Positions 1 to 8,384 of a DNA stretch of 64,000 nt are shown in pieces. Under the pieces are notes generated by a model. The model did not search any database, had not been told where the DNA came from, and saw nothing but the letters and a program-made list of their open reading frames with translations. Each line of letters starts with the position of its first letter. Position 1 is the stretch's first letter. The position numbers were made by a program, and so were the translations under genes. This DNA is from Flagellimonas oceanensis (GTDB taxonomy: Bacteria; Bacteroidota; Bacteroidia; Flavobacteriales; Flavobacteriaceae). The DNA lies in assembly GCF_003992595.1 (NCBI RefSeq), contig NZ_RZNA01000005.1, positions 62,001-126,000 of the forward strand. The letters are read 5' to 3'.

Positions 1-311
1 TCAAAAAACGGATACCAGTACATTAAAAAACCCAAAAGAAAGATGATGGCGGTGCGCTTCAATATCTTTTTGAAGACGGCGGATTGTCCCATGCTCTCAT
101 ATTTTTTCATGCTAAAGCTCATCGAGTTTCCCACGACGAAAAGGAAAGTGGGGAAAACAAGGTCGGTCAATGTGAAACCGTTCCAATCTGCGTGCAACAA
201 TGGCGAAAATGAGGTGGAGCCATTTCCGGGAGAGTTGACAATGATCATCAAAGCGACATCCAACCCCCTGAAAACATCAAGGGAGAGGTATCTGTTTTTA
301 AGTTTGGACAT
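1..311 (-). CDS. Membrane acyltransferase, heparan-alpha-glucosaminide N-acetyltransferase-like (5' part only)
   Basis: The minus strand is open from an ATG at 311 to the window edge, about 103 codons. The translation begins MSKLKNRYLSLDVFRGLDVA and continues with MIIVNSPGN, a tryptophan-containing HADWNGFTLTDLVFP stretch and FLFVVGNSMSFS. This is the typical first part of the DUF5009/DUF1624 (YeiB/HGSNAT-like) family: a short cytoplasmic start with LDVFRGL, then the first membrane segments. Family members are polytopic inner-membrane proteins that transfer an acetyl group to a sugar or similar acceptor. The exact substrate cannot be read here. The 3' part lies outside the window, so integrity is unknown. 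It is divergent from sucA, separated by about 210 nt. Confidence 0.75.
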   Translation of the reverse strand, partial: MSKLKNRYLSLDVFRGLDVALMIIVNSPGNGSTSFSPLLHADWNGFTLTDLVFPTFLFVVGNSMSFSMKKYESMGQSAVFKKILKRTAIIFLLGFLMYWYPFF

Positions 312-395
312 GTTCAGTTGGCTTAGCTGGTCGCCCAAGTTAAATTATTTTTAGTTTCCTCTGTTAATTTCAGTTAAAAATTTCATTTTTATTGC

Positions 396-430
396 TTTGG
401 TGTTCATTCTGTGATATAGTTGTAAATTTG
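396..430 (+). promoter_or_regulatory. Candidate promoter of sucA-odhB
   Basis: TTTG at 396-399 and a perfect TAnnTTTG box (TAAATTTG) at 423-430 are 23 nt apart, slightly long for the Bacteroidota consensus. It predicts transcription from about 435 and a leader of about 85 nt before sucA. No Shine-Dalgarno sequence precedes the sucA ATG. Confidence 0.5.
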
Positions 431-520
431 AATAAGAAATTAAAGGGAATGCAAGCATATAAATGCTAAAACCCGTATTTTTGACAAAATTTTCCATAAA
501 GTTTTGGAGAAACAGAAAGA

Positions 521-3319
521 ATGGACAAATATTCATTTTTAAATGCTGCGCACACATCGTTTTTTGCGGAGCAATACGATAAATATCTAACGAATCCCGA
601 TAATGTAGAGCCCAGTTGGAGGGCTTTTTTTCAAGGATTTGATTTTGGTTTGGAAGGTTCCCTCGAAGATTTGGGGATCGAATCCGATAAGAGCGGAATG
701 GTCGTGCTTTCCAATGGAAGGAAAGTGGAAATGCCCGAAGCCCTTCAAAAGGAGTTTCAGGTCATTCGCCTGATTGACGGTTACCGCTCCAGAGGACACC
801 TTTTCACCGAAACCAATCCAGTAAGGGAGAGAAGAAAGTATGTCCCTACTTTGGACATCGATAATTTTGGACTGAACCAAGACGATCTCGATACTGTTTT
901 TGATGCAGGAAAGATACTGGGTATCGGCCCGGCCTCATTAAAGGAGATCATCCGTCATTTGGAAAGCATCTATTGTGATGCCATCGGGGTGGAGTACATG
1001 TACATCCGCACCCCGGAACGTATCCAATGGATCCAGGATTGGCTCAACAAGAACGACAATCACCCAAACTATACCCCGGACGAGAAGAAGAACATCCTCA
1101 GGAAATTGAACGAGGCCGTTTCTTTCGAGAGTTTTTTGCACACTAAATATGTGGGTCAAAAACGATTTTCGCTCGAAGGAGGTGAATCCTTGATTCCGGC
1201 ATTGGATGTGATCATTGAAAAAGCTGCGGACAAAGGCGTAAAGCAATTTGTAGTGGGGATGGCCCACCGGGGACGCTTGAACGTGCTTACCAATATTTTC
1301 GGGAAGTCGCCAAAGGACATCTTCAGTGAGTTCGATGGAAAGGATTACGAGGAAACCATCTTTGATGGGGATGTGAAATATCACTTGGGATGGACCTCGA
1401 AGCGTGAAACGGATTCTGGGAAGATGATCAATATGAACATTGCCCCGAACCCATCGCATTTGGAGACCGTCAACTCGATTGTTGAAGGGATTTCTCGTGC
1501 CAAGCAAGATCGCGATCATAGTGAGGAAATATCCGAAGTGCTGCCGATCTTGATTCATGGTGATGCCGCTTTTGCTGCCCAAGGCGTGGTTTACGAAACC
1601 ATTCAAATGGCACGTTTGGACGGGTATACCACAGGAGGAACCATCCATATCGTGGTGAACAACCAGATTGGATTTACCACCAACTATTTGGATGCAAGGT
1701 CCTCGACCTATTGTACCGATGTGGGCAAAGTGACGCTTTCGCCGGTACTTCACGTCAATGCCGATGATGCGGAGGCCGTGGTACACGCCACAACTTTTGC
1801 GTTGGAATACAGGATGCGGTACAAGCGTGATATTTTCTTGGATTTATTGGGCTATAGAAAGTATGGGCACAACGAGGGGGATGAGCCTAAGTTTACCCAG
1901 CCTTTGTTGTACAAATCCATATCAAAACATAAAAACCCAAGGGATATTTACGCGGAGAAATTGATTGCCGAAGGTGTGATCGATGAAAACTACGTAAAGG
2001 AACTCGAGGAGAAATATAAGAACGATCTTGAGGAGGATCTTTTGGATTCCCGCAAAATCGAGAAGACCAGGATAACCCCTTTCATGCAAGATGAATGGGA
2101 AGGCTTTGAGCAGGTGACCGAAGAGGTGATGCTAAAGCCAATGGACACTGGCTACGACCTCAAAAAGTTGGATCAGGTGGCCCAGAGCATTACCAAGCTT
2201 CCCGAGGACAAGAAATTCTTGAGGAAACTTGTGCGATTGGTGGAAGGTCGCCATAAAATGTATTTTGAGGACAACAAGCTCGATTGGGCCATGGGCGAAC
2301 TTTTGGCCTATGGATCGTTGATCGAGGAAGGTTATGATGTTAGGATGACCGGACAAGATGTGGAAAGGGGGACCTTTTCGCACAGGCACGCGGTCATCAA
2401 AACGGAAATGCACGAAGAAGAAGTGGTGCTGTTGAACGAAATGGGCGATAACCAAAATGGTAAGTTCCATATCTACAACTCACTGCTATCGGAATACGCT
2501 GTGATGGGATTTGATTATGGTTATGCCATGGCGAGTCCAAAGACCTTGACCATTTGGGAGGCCCAGTTCGGGGATTTCAGTAACGGAGCACAGATCATCA
2601 TAGATCAATACCTATCCTCTGCAGAGGACAAATGGAAATTACAGAACGGATTGGTGCTATTATTGCCCCACGGATATGAGGGTCAAGGAGCGGAACACTC
2701 ATCAGCACGTATGGAAAGATACTTGCAACTGTGTGCCAAGGACAATATGTTCGTGGCCGATGTGACCACGCCGGCGAACTTGTTCCACCTCTTCCGTAGA
2801 CAAATGAAGGCCAAGTTTCGTAAACCTTTGGTGGTATTTACCCCTAAAAGTTTGTTGAGACACCCCAAAGTGCATTCCACCAAGGAGGAAATGGCCGAGG
2901 GAAGTTTCCAAATGGTAATAGATGATTCCGATGCAAAGGCCGCCAAGGTAAAAACATTGGTTTTCTGTACCGGTAAGTTCTACTATGACCTTTTGGACAA
3001 GAGAGAAGAATTGGAAAGGGATGATGTGGCTTTGGTACGGGTGGAACAATTGTTCCCATTGCCAGCAAAAGAGATGAGAAGCGTCATCAAAAAATACAAG
3101 AATGCCGACGATATTGTTTGGGCCCAGGAAGAACCAAGAAACATGGGGGCTTGGAGCCACATGTTGATGCACTTGGATGAAGCCAAACAATTCAGGGTGG
3201 CATCCCGTAGATTCTATGGGGCGCCTGCTGCAGGTAGTGCCGTGCGTTCAAAAAGACGTCATGCCCAAGTACTGGACTACGTTTTTGACAAGAGTAAGGA
3301 TAATATGCAAATAAGATAA
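521..3319 (+). CDS. sucA: 2-oxoglutarate dehydrogenase E1 component
   Basis: This is the thiamine-diphosphate-dependent E1 subunit of the 2-oxoglutarate dehydrogenase complex. It decarboxylates 2-oxoglutarate and passes the succinyl group to the lipoyl arm of E2 in the TCA cycle. The 932-residue protein has the full family length. Its N-terminus (MDKYSFLNAAHTSFFAEQYD) carries the helix that binds E2. GMAHRGRLNVL (about residue 247), HGDAAFAAQG (about 346), the NNQIGFTT stretch and GHNEGDEP (about 448) are typical of the cofactor-binding half. The C-terminal transketolase-like half includes the HGYEGQGAEHSSARMERYLQ segment. odhB follows after 23 nt in the same direction, so the pair is an operon. 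No E3 (lpd) gene is adjacent, so E3 must be encoded elsewhere. The assignment is secure. Confidence 0.97.
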   Translation: MDKYSFLNAAHTSFFAEQYDKYLTNPDNVEPSWRAFFQGFDFGLEGSLEDLGIESDKSGMVVLSNGRKVEMPEALQKEFQVIRLIDGYRSRGHLFTETNPVRERRKYVPTLDIDNFGLNQDDLDTVFDAGKILGIGPASLKEIIRHLESIYCDAIGVEYMYIRTPERIQWIQDWLNKNDNHPNYTPDEKKNILRKLNEAVSFESFLHTKYVGQKRFSLEGGESLIPALDVIIEKAADKGVKQFVVGMAHRGRLNVLTNIFGKSPKDIFSEFDGKDYEETIFDGDVKYHLGWTSKRETDSGKMINMNIAPNPSHLETVNSIVEGISRAKQDRDHSEEISEVLPILIHGDAAFAAQGVVYETIQMARLDGYTTGGTIHIVVNNQIGFTTNYLDARSSTYCTDVGKVTLSPVLHVNADDAEAVVHATTFALEYRMRYKRDIFLDLLGYRKYGHNEGDEPKFTQPLLYKSISKHKNPRDIYAEKLIAEGVIDENYVKELEEKYKNDLEEDLLDSRKIEKTRITPFMQDEWEGFEQVTEEVMLKPMDTGYDLKKLDQVAQSITKLPEDKKFLRKLVRLVEGRHKMYFEDNKLDWAMGELLAYGSLIEEGYDVRMTGQDVERGTFSHRHAVIKTEMHEEEVVLLNEMGDNQNGKFHIYNSLLSEYAVMGFDYGYAMASPKTLTIWEAQFGDFSNGAQIIIDQYLSSAEDKWKLQNGLVLLLPHGYEGQGAEHSSARMERYLQLCAKDNMFVADVTTPANLFHLFRRQMKAKFRKPLVVFTPKSLLRHPKVHSTKEEMAEGSFQMVIDDSDAKAAKVKTLVFCTGKFYYDLLDKREELERDDVALVRVEQLFPLPAKEMRSVIKKYKNADDIVWAQEEPRNMGAWSHMLMHLDEAKQFRVASRRFYGAPAAGSAVRSKRRHAQVLDYVFDKSKDNMQIR

Positions 3320-3342
3320 TACAAGTATAAACTACAATAAAG

Positions 3343-4563
3343 ATGGTTTTAGAAATGAAAGTTCCCTCACCAGGGGAATCCATTACAGAAGTAGAAATCG
3401 CCGACTGGTTGGTTGAGGATGGAGACTATGTGGAGAAGGACCAGGCCATAGCCGAGGTGGACTCGGACAAGGCAACATTGGAACTTCCCGCTGAGGCGAG
3501 CGGGGTTATTACCCTTAAGGCTGAAGTGGGGGACGCTGTAGCCGTAGGTGAGGTGGTTTGCCTTATCGATACGAGTGCGGAAAAACCTGAAGGTTCATCG
3601 GGCTCATCCGAGAAAAAGGAGGAGCCTAAGAAGGAAGAACCTAAAAAGGAAGCGCCCAAGAAAGAGGAGCCTAAGAAGGAAACCTATGCTTCAGGTACAC
3701 CATCTCCAGCGGCAAAAAAGATATTGGATGAAAAAGGAGTTGATCCGTCATCAGTTTCTGGAAGTGGAAGAGATGGACGTATCACAAAGGATGATGCGGT
3801 AAAGGCCAAACCTTCCATGGGAACCCCAACAGGTGGTAATCGTGGAGAGAGCCGTTCCAAATTGTCGATGCTGCGTAGAAAAGTAGCTGAACGTTTGGTG
3901 TCTGCCAAAAACGAAACTGCAATGTTGACCACTTTCAACGAAGTGGACATGTCCGCTATTTTTGAATTGCGTAGCCAATACAAAGAAGAGTTCAAAGAAA
4001 AGCATGGCGTAAGTCTTGGATTCATGTCCTTCTTTACCAAAGCGGTGATCAGGGCATTGGAAATGTATCCATCGGTAAATTCCATGATCGATGGCAAGGA
4101 AATGATCACCTACGAATTCTGTGATATCAGTATTGCGGTTTCAGGACCTAAAGGTTTGATGGTCCCCGTGATCAGGAATGCGGAAAACTTGACCTTTAGA
4201 GGAATAGAATCCGAAGTAAAACGTTTGGCCATCCGTGCTAGGGAAGGTGAGATCACTGTGGATGAAATGACAGGTGGTACCTTTACCATTACCAACGGAG
4301 GTGTGTTCGGTTCCATGTTGTCTACCCCTATAATCAACCCACCACAAAGTGGCATCTTGGGTATGCACAACATTGTGGAACGTGCCATTGTTAGGGATGG
4401 GGCCATTGCCATTGCGCCGGTAATGTACGTGGCATTGTCTTACGACCACAGAATTATTGATGGTAAGGAATCCGTAGGGTTCTTGGTCGCCGTAAAAGAA
4501 GCCTTGGAAAGTCCAGAAGAATTATTGATGGACGGAAACGTGAAAAAAGCGTTGGAACTTTAA
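3343..4563 (+). CDS. odhB: Dihydrolipoyllysine-residue succinyltransferase, E2 of 2-oxoglutarate dehydrogenase
   Basis: This is the E2 core of the 2-oxoglutarate dehydrogenase complex, which moves the succinyl group from lipoamide to CoA. The 406-residue protein has three parts. An N-terminal lipoyl domain (residues 1-77) carries the lipoylated lysine in EVDSDKATLEL (about residue 43). A flexible linker is made of repeated lysine/glutamate/proline units, and a peripheral-subunit-binding domain (about 118-152) starts at PSPAAKKILDEKG. The catalytic domain ends with the active-site motif DHRIIDGKE (about 367). The length and order match the succinyl rather than the acetyl transferases, and the neighbour sucA confirms this. 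A hairpin terminator follows about 45 nt after the stop. Confidence 0.97.
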   Translation: MVLEMKVPSPGESITEVEIADWLVEDGDYVEKDQAIAEVDSDKATLELPAEASGVITLKAEVGDAVAVGEVVCLIDTSAEKPEGSSGSSEKKEEPKKEEPKKEAPKKEEPKKETYASGTPSPAAKKILDEKGVDPSSVSGSGRDGRITKDDAVKAKPSMGTPTGGNRGESRSKLSMLRRKVAERLVSAKNETAMLTTFNEVDMSAIFELRSQYKEEFKEKHGVSLGFMSFFTKAVIRALEMYPSVNSMIDGKEMITYEFCDISIAVSGPKGLMVPVIRNAENLTFRGIESEVKRLAIRAREGEITVDEMTGGTFTITNGGVFGSMLSTPIINPPQSGILGMHNIVERAIVRDGAIAIAPVMYVALSYDHRIIDGKESVGFLVAVKEALESPEELLMDGNVKKALEL

Positions 4564-4583
4564 AATATTGTGTGGACGAGAGG

Positions 4584-4602
4584 TTCTCGACTGCGCTCGA
4601 AC
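4584..4602. repeat. Intergenic repeat fragment with a CTCGACTGCGCTCGA core
   Basis: Just after odhB lies TTCTCGACTGCGCTCGAAC. The same core in a degenerate form makes both arms of a longer hairpin at 26352-26419, so the window holds at least three arm copies of one sequence family. Only one arm is present here. It looks like a REP/MITE-like intergenic repeat, but copy number in the genome cannot be seen. Confidence 0.5.
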
Positions 4603-4607
4603 TGATA

Positions 4608-4644
4608 AAAATGCCTTTACTTTTTTAAGTAGAGGCATTTTTTA
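4608..4644. terminator. Bidirectional terminator between odhB and the retropepsin-like gene
   Basis: ATGCCT (4611-4616) pairs with AGGCAT (4633-4638) and TACTT (4618-4622) with AAGTA (4627-4631). A-tracts and T-tracts flank both sides, so it can stop both converging transcripts. It overlaps the last codons of the minus-strand gene. Confidence 0.75.
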
Positions 4645-5057
4645 TTATAGTCGATTACGGCCTTTCCCTTTTTAAGCACATCGGCACCGATAATCCCATC
4701 AACAGGCAGGGCATTATGGGCGACCAGAGCTTGGTTCACATGGGTAAGGTCAAAAAGCACAACTTTCTGCTTTTTCTTTTTCCAATCCCCGATCTGTATT
4801 TTGTTTTTGTTGGAGATCAACGTTTCCATTTCCGTGGCACCCGCTCCAGCCGCCTTAATGTCCGTAGCTTCGGAGGCCATTTCAAAAAACTCGATTTTAT
4901 CCATCCCCACACAAGTATTGGAGGCTCCCGTGTCCAAAATAAACTTGCCAGTGACCCCATTGATGCTGGCCACGAGTTCAAAGTGGTTGGTTTCGGTAAA
5001 TACCAAAGGTATTTTAATGTAGTCCTTGTTCTTGAGGAATTTTTTGAGTGATGCCAT
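4617..5057 (-). CDS. Retropepsin-like aspartyl protease (clan AA)
   Basis: The 146-residue protein has the length of a single retropepsin-type unit, not of a two-lobed pepsin. The catalytic motif LDTGAS is at residues 41-46, with the nucleophile-activating aspartate at 42. A hydrophobic-hydrophobic-glycine pattern further on (PVDGIIGADVL, about residue 120) matches the second conserved element of the fold, where a dimeric enzyme would close its active site. There is no signal peptide or membrane segment, so it should be cytoplasmic. Stand-alone bacterial proteins of this kind are known, but their substrates are mostly unknown. A small GTCCCC hairpin lies about 10 nt upstream of the ATG. It converges on odhB and diverges from tatD. 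Confidence 0.8.
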   Translation of the reverse strand: MASLKKFLKNKDYIKIPLVFTETNHFELVASINGVTGKFILDTGASNTCVGMDKIEFFEMASEATDIKAAGAGATEMETLISNKNKIQIGDWKKKKQKVVLFDLTHVNQALVAHNALPVDGIIGADVLKKGKAVIDYNKKCLYLKK

Positions 5058-5067
5058 ATTATGGATT

Positions 5068-5083
5068 GTCCCCTTGAGGGGAC
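5068..5083. repeat. Perfect 6-bp stem hairpin, GTCCCC-TTGA-GGGGAC
   Basis: The hairpin lies in the 88-nt divergent space between the protease gene and tatD, followed on the plus strand by a further GGGG run. A very similar GGGGAC/GTCCCC stem occurs in the rimP leader at 53520. It may be a short dispersed repeat or a leader element of the protease mRNA. Nothing here decides between them. Confidence 0.5.
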
Positions 5084-5111
5084 TTTAGGGGTGTATAATC
5101 AGTAACAAAGT

Positions 5112-5141
5112 TTTGGGACGTCTAAGATAAGCCTATTTTTG
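5112..5141 (+). promoter_or_regulatory. Promoter of tatD-ansA, likely giving a leaderless mRNA
   Basis: TTTG (5112-5115), an 18-nt spacer and TATTTTTG (5134-5141) form a near-perfect Bacteroidota promoter. The tatD ATG begins only 5 nt after the -7 box, where transcription is expected to start. Confidence 0.7.
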
Positions 5142-5145
5142 CGAT

Positions 5146-5913
5146 ATGATTATTACAGATACCCATACCCATTTATATAGCGAAGCTTTTGATGAGGATA
5201 GAAGAGACATGGTGCAACGTGCCCTGGATGCCGGGGTGGAGCGCTTTTTTATTCCCGCAATCGATTCAACCTATACCCAATCCATGTTGGATTTGGAGAC
5301 CAACTATCCTGACAATGTGTTTTTGATGATGGGGCTGCACCCAACGCACGTAAAAGAAAATTACAAGGAAGAGATGGCCCATGTGGAAGAGTGGTTGTCC
5401 AAGAGAAAGTTCTATGCTGTGGGCGAAATAGGGGTGGACCTCTATTGGGACAAGACCTTTTTGAAGGAGCAGCAAGAGGCTTTCGCCTATCAGATTCGAT
5501 TGGCAAAAAAGCATCAATTGCCCATTGTGATACATTGTCGCGATGCCTTTGATGAGGTGTTCGAAGTGTTGGAACAGGAAAAGGGGGAGGACCTCTTTGG
5601 GATTTTTCATTGTTTTACAGGGACTTTGGAGCAGGCGCATCAAGCCATATCCTACAATATGAAGTTGGGTATTGGGGGAGTGGCGACCTTTAAAAACGGT
5701 AAAATCGATAAATTCTTAAATCAAATCGACCTCAAAAATATTGTTCTGGAAACCGATTCCCCATATTTGGCGCCGACGCCTTATCGCGGAAAACGGAACG
5801 AGAGCTCGTATATCATAAAAGTATTGGAGAAACTATCGTCCATATATGGTATGTCCGAAGAAAAGATCGCTGCCATCACCACGGAAAACTCCAAAGACGT
5901 ATTCGGAATCTGA
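5146..5913 (+). CDS. TatD family metal-dependent hydrolase (DNase-like)
   Basis: This 255-residue protein is a full-length TatD-type TIM-barrel hydrolase of the amidohydrolase superfamily. The metal ligands are all present: DTHTHLYSEAF at residues 5-15, GEIGVDLYWD with the bridging glutamate (about 92), a HCRD motif (about 130), HCFTG (about 154) and ETDSPYLAPTPYRG (about 202). Relatives have 3'-5' exonuclease activity on DNA or RNA, or deacylate D-aminoacyl-tRNA, so the exact role is open. The ATG sits 5 nt from the predicted -7 box, so translation is probably leaderless. ansA follows after only 3 nt, which indicates co-transcription. Confidence 0.93.
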   Translation: MIITDTHTHLYSEAFDEDRRDMVQRALDAGVERFFIPAIDSTYTQSMLDLETNYPDNVFLMMGLHPTHVKENYKEEMAHVEEWLSKRKFYAVGEIGVDLYWDKTFLKEQQEAFAYQIRLAKKHQLPIVIHCRDAFDEVFEVLEQEKGEDLFGIFHCFTGTLEQAHQAISYNMKLGIGGVATFKNGKIDKFLNQIDLKNIVLETDSPYLAPTPYRGKRNESSYIIKVLEKLSSIYGMSEEKIAAITTENSKDVFGI

Positions 5914-5916
5914 TCT

Positions 5917-6948
5917 ATGAAAAAGAAGACCAACATATTGCTGATCTATACCGGGGGGACCATTGGTATGGTAAAGGATTACAAAACCGGTGCGCTAAAG
6001 GCCTTCAACTTTGAAGAACTTGTGAAAAATATCCCGGAGCTAAAACAATTGGATTGTAACCTAAGGGGTGTCTCGTTCGATGATCCCATTGATTCCTCCA
6101 ACATGAACCCGCATTATTGGTCGGTCATCGCATCGATTATCGAAGAACATTACCACGACAATGATGGCTTTGTGGTGCTCCATGGCAGTGATACCATGAG
6201 TTACTCCGCATCCGCATTGAGCTTTATGCTCGAGAACCTGGAGAAGCCAGTCATCTTTACTGGGTCGCAATTGCCCATTGGGGATTTGCGTACCGATGCC
6301 AAGGAAAACCTGATTACCTCCATTGAGATCGCTGCGCTTCAGAAAAGGGGGAAGCCAGTGTTGCAGGAAGTAGGATTGTATTTTGAGTACAAACTGTATC
6401 GTGCCAACAGGACCACAAAAATAAATGCCGAACATTTTGAAGCCTTTGATTCGTTGAACTATCCGCCTTTGGTGGAATCGGGTGTACACTTAAAAGTGCA
6501 CCAGAATTACTTGATCAAAAAAGTGACCAAGAACAAGTCGCTACGGGTCCATAAGAAAATGGACAATCGAGTGGCGATTTTAAAGTTGTTCCCCGGAATC
6601 AACCAAAATGTCTTGCAATCGGTCCTTGAAATTCCCGATTTGAAAGCATTGATCTTGGAAACCTACGGCGCAGGGAATGCTCCAATGGACGAATGGTTTT
6701 TGAATGCGATAAAAAAAGCCGTGGAAAATGGATTGCACATAATCAATGTGACACAATGCTCGGGAGGAAGCGTTTTTATGGGGCATTACGAAACCAGTGA
6801 AAAACTCAAGGAGATGCAACTGGTTAACGGAAAGGATATTACAACGGAGGCGGCCATAACGAAAGCGATGTACCTTTTGGGGACAGGGGTTCCCGACAAA
6901 TTGTTCAAGACGATTTTCGAGACACCACTTCGTGGTGAGATGGTGTAA
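5917..6948 (+). CDS. ansA: Type I (cytoplasmic) L-asparaginase
   Basis: The enzyme hydrolyses L-asparagine to aspartate and ammonia. The 343-residue protein shows the family signatures: IYTGGTIGMV (residues 10-19) with the catalytic threonine, and VLHGSDTMSYSASALSFML (about 87-105) with the second threonine and the aspartate. KENL and a threonine/serine-rich region follow, and the C-terminal small domain begins near 215. There is no signal peptide, which fits the cytoplasmic type I enzyme rather than the periplasmic type II. It follows tatD by 3 nt. A second, unrelated asparaginase-type enzyme (an N-terminal nucleophile hydrolase) is encoded at 37158-38159. Confidence 0.93.
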   Translation: MKKKTNILLIYTGGTIGMVKDYKTGALKAFNFEELVKNIPELKQLDCNLRGVSFDDPIDSSNMNPHYWSVIASIIEEHYHDNDGFVVLHGSDTMSYSASALSFMLENLEKPVIFTGSQLPIGDLRTDAKENLITSIEIAALQKRGKPVLQEVGLYFEYKLYRANRTTKINAEHFEAFDSLNYPPLVESGVHLKVHQNYLIKKVTKNKSLRVHKKMDNRVAILKLFPGINQNVLQSVLEIPDLKALILETYGAGNAPMDEWFLNAIKKAVENGLHIINVTQCSGGSVFMGHYETSEKLKEMQLVNGKDITTEAAITKAMYLLGTGVPDKLFKTIFETPLRGEMV

Positions 6949-7014
6949 AATTAACGCGTCAAATTTCTATAACTAATAAATTTTTTGTTTATTGGTCGGC
7001 CTAAATGGAACAAT

Positions 7015-7102
7015 AGAGAGGTGGCCGAGTGGTCGAAGGCGCACGCCTGGAAAGTGTGTATACACCAAAAGTGTATCGAGGGTTCGAATCCCTTCCTCTC
7101 TG
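7015..7102 (+). tRNA. tRNA-Ser (anticodon GGA)
   Basis: The 88-nt sequence folds as a class II tRNA. The acceptor arm AGAGAGG (7015-7021) pairs with CCTCTCT (7095-7101), with discriminator G at 7102. The anticodon stem CACGC/GTGTG holds the loop CTGGAAA with GGA at 7049-7051. A long variable arm follows (TATACACCAAAAGTGTA), and the T-arm is GAGGGTTCGAATCCCTTC. CCA is not encoded. It reads UCC and UCU serine codons. It lies alone between ansA and exbB. Confidence 0.97.
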
Positions 7103-7179
7103 CTAGGTATTTTAATTTTTCAATTGTAAAATTTTTATATCTTTATATTATTAACTAACTAAATTTAAGTTTAAGTAAA

Positions 7180-7908
7180 ATGAAAAAAATATCCTTTACT
7201 CTGGCTGCTGCCGGAATGTTTGTGATGGGAACTACAACTGCATCTGCAGCAATGTTGCAAGAAGAAGCTGAAGCCAGCAAAGGTTTCACCCAAGTATTGA
7301 AAGAGCAATTTATCCAAGGGGGTCCTGCCTTTATGGGAATTGTATTGCTTTGTTTGATTTTGGGATTGGCTGTAGCCATCGAAAGAATTATTTATTTGAA
7401 TTTGGCAACTACAAATTCCACTAAGTTGAAGCAACAAGTTGAGGACGCTTTGGCTTCCGGTGGTGTAGAAGCTGCCAAAGAAGTTTGTAGAAACACAAAA
7501 GGACCTGTTGCTTCCATCTACTACCAAGGTTTGGATAGGGTCGATGAAGGAATCGAGTCTGCTGAAAAAGCTGTTGTGGCTTACGGTGGTGTGCAAATGG
7601 GTCAATTGGAGAAAAACGTTTCTTGGTTGTCTTTGTTTATCGCTATTGCTCCCATGCTAGGGTTTATGGGTACGGTAATCGGTATGATCGCGGCCTTCCA
7701 GAAAATTGCAGCAGTAGGTAACTTGAGTGCTTCCTTGATTGCAGGTGATATTCAGGTGGCGTTGTTGACAACTGTATTCGGTTTGATTACAGCGATTATC
7801 CTTCAGATTTTCTACAACTATATTATTGCTAAAATCGATAGTATCGTAAATGACATGGAAGACAGCTCAATTGCATTGATTGACATGTTGGCTGCCCACA
7901 AGAAATAA
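7180..7908 (+). CDS. ExbB/TolQ/MotA family proton-channel protein
   Basis: This 242-residue inner-membrane protein is the channel subunit of an ExbB-ExbD energy transducer, which couples proton flow to work at the outer membrane through TonB-like or Tol-like partners. An N-terminal hydrophobic segment reads like a signal or extra membrane helix (MKKISFTLAAAGMFVMG). Three membrane helices follow near residues 45-66, 143-167 and 185-210. The motif APMLGFMGTVIGMIAAF (about 165-181) is the family signature. The gene heads a tight operon with a small membrane protein and two ExbD proteins, so the complex probably has two different ExbD partners. An outer-membrane barrel gene follows beyond a terminator. 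Confidence 0.9.
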   Translation: MKKISFTLAAAGMFVMGTTTASAAMLQEEAEASKGFTQVLKEQFIQGGPAFMGIVLLCLILGLAVAIERIIYLNLATTNSTKLKQQVEDALASGGVEAAKEVCRNTKGPVASIYYQGLDRVDEGIESAEKAVVAYGGVQMGQLEKNVSWLSLFIAIAPMLGFMGTVIGMIAAFQKIAAVGNLSASLIAGDIQVALLTTVFGLITAIILQIFYNYIIAKIDSIVNDMEDSSIALIDMLAAHKK

Positions 7909-7934
7909 TTACGAATTAAAAACTATCGAGAATC

Positions 7935-8372
7935 ATGAATAAAATAGTAAAAATATTACTCATCGTCATCGGATTGGTTGCAGCCGTGCTTTGGTTCTCC
8001 CTTCCGTCTGCCGATGATCCAAATGCGATTAGTAGTGGTGCGATGAACTTTATGTTCATCATCATGTACATCCTATTGGCTATTGCGGTAATCACTTCAT
8101 TGGTCTTTGGATTGGCAAAATTGTTCACTACCAAAGGTAGCATTAAGAAAGCCCTTTTCGCCATTGGTGGGTTGGCTATTATCGTAGCCATATCGTACGG
8201 GATTTCTTCAGATAACATGGCTGTGGTGGAAACTATGTCCGAAAGGGGCATTGAAACCACGGAAGGAACTGTGAAAAACATTGGAATGGGATTGAATGTA
8301 TTCTTCATCCTAACGGCAATAGCTGTGGTTCTAATGGTTTTCCCAGGATTGAAAAGAATGTTTGTTAAGTAA
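7935..8372 (+). CDS. Small four-helix membrane protein in the exbB-exbD operon (unknown function)
   Basis: I do not recognise a named family. The 145-residue protein has four predicted membrane segments, near residues 4-23, 38-63, 74-92 and 115-139. A short soluble loop between the third and fourth is rich in glutamate and threonine. It lies 26 nt after exbB and 12 nt before the first exbD, so it is co-transcribed. Its position suggests an accessory membrane subunit of the ExbB-ExbD complex. That role is inferred from context only. Confidence 0.75.
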   Translation: MNKIVKILLIVIGLVAAVLWFSLPSADDPNAISSGAMNFMFIIMYILLAIAVITSLVFGLAKLFTTKGSIKKALFAIGGLAIIVAISYGISSDNMAVVETMSERGIETTEGTVKNIGMGLNVFFILTAIAVVLMVFPGLKRMFVK

Positions 8373-8384
8373 AAAAGTTGAATT

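Noticed and set aside
43..354. Plus-strand frame at the window start
   Set aside because: The opposite strand encodes a recognisable membrane acyltransferase start, so the plus frame is its shadow.
938..1786. Open frame of 282 codons on the minus strand
   Set aside because: It is antisense to sucA and shows no family resemblance. Long shadow frames are common opposite conserved genes.
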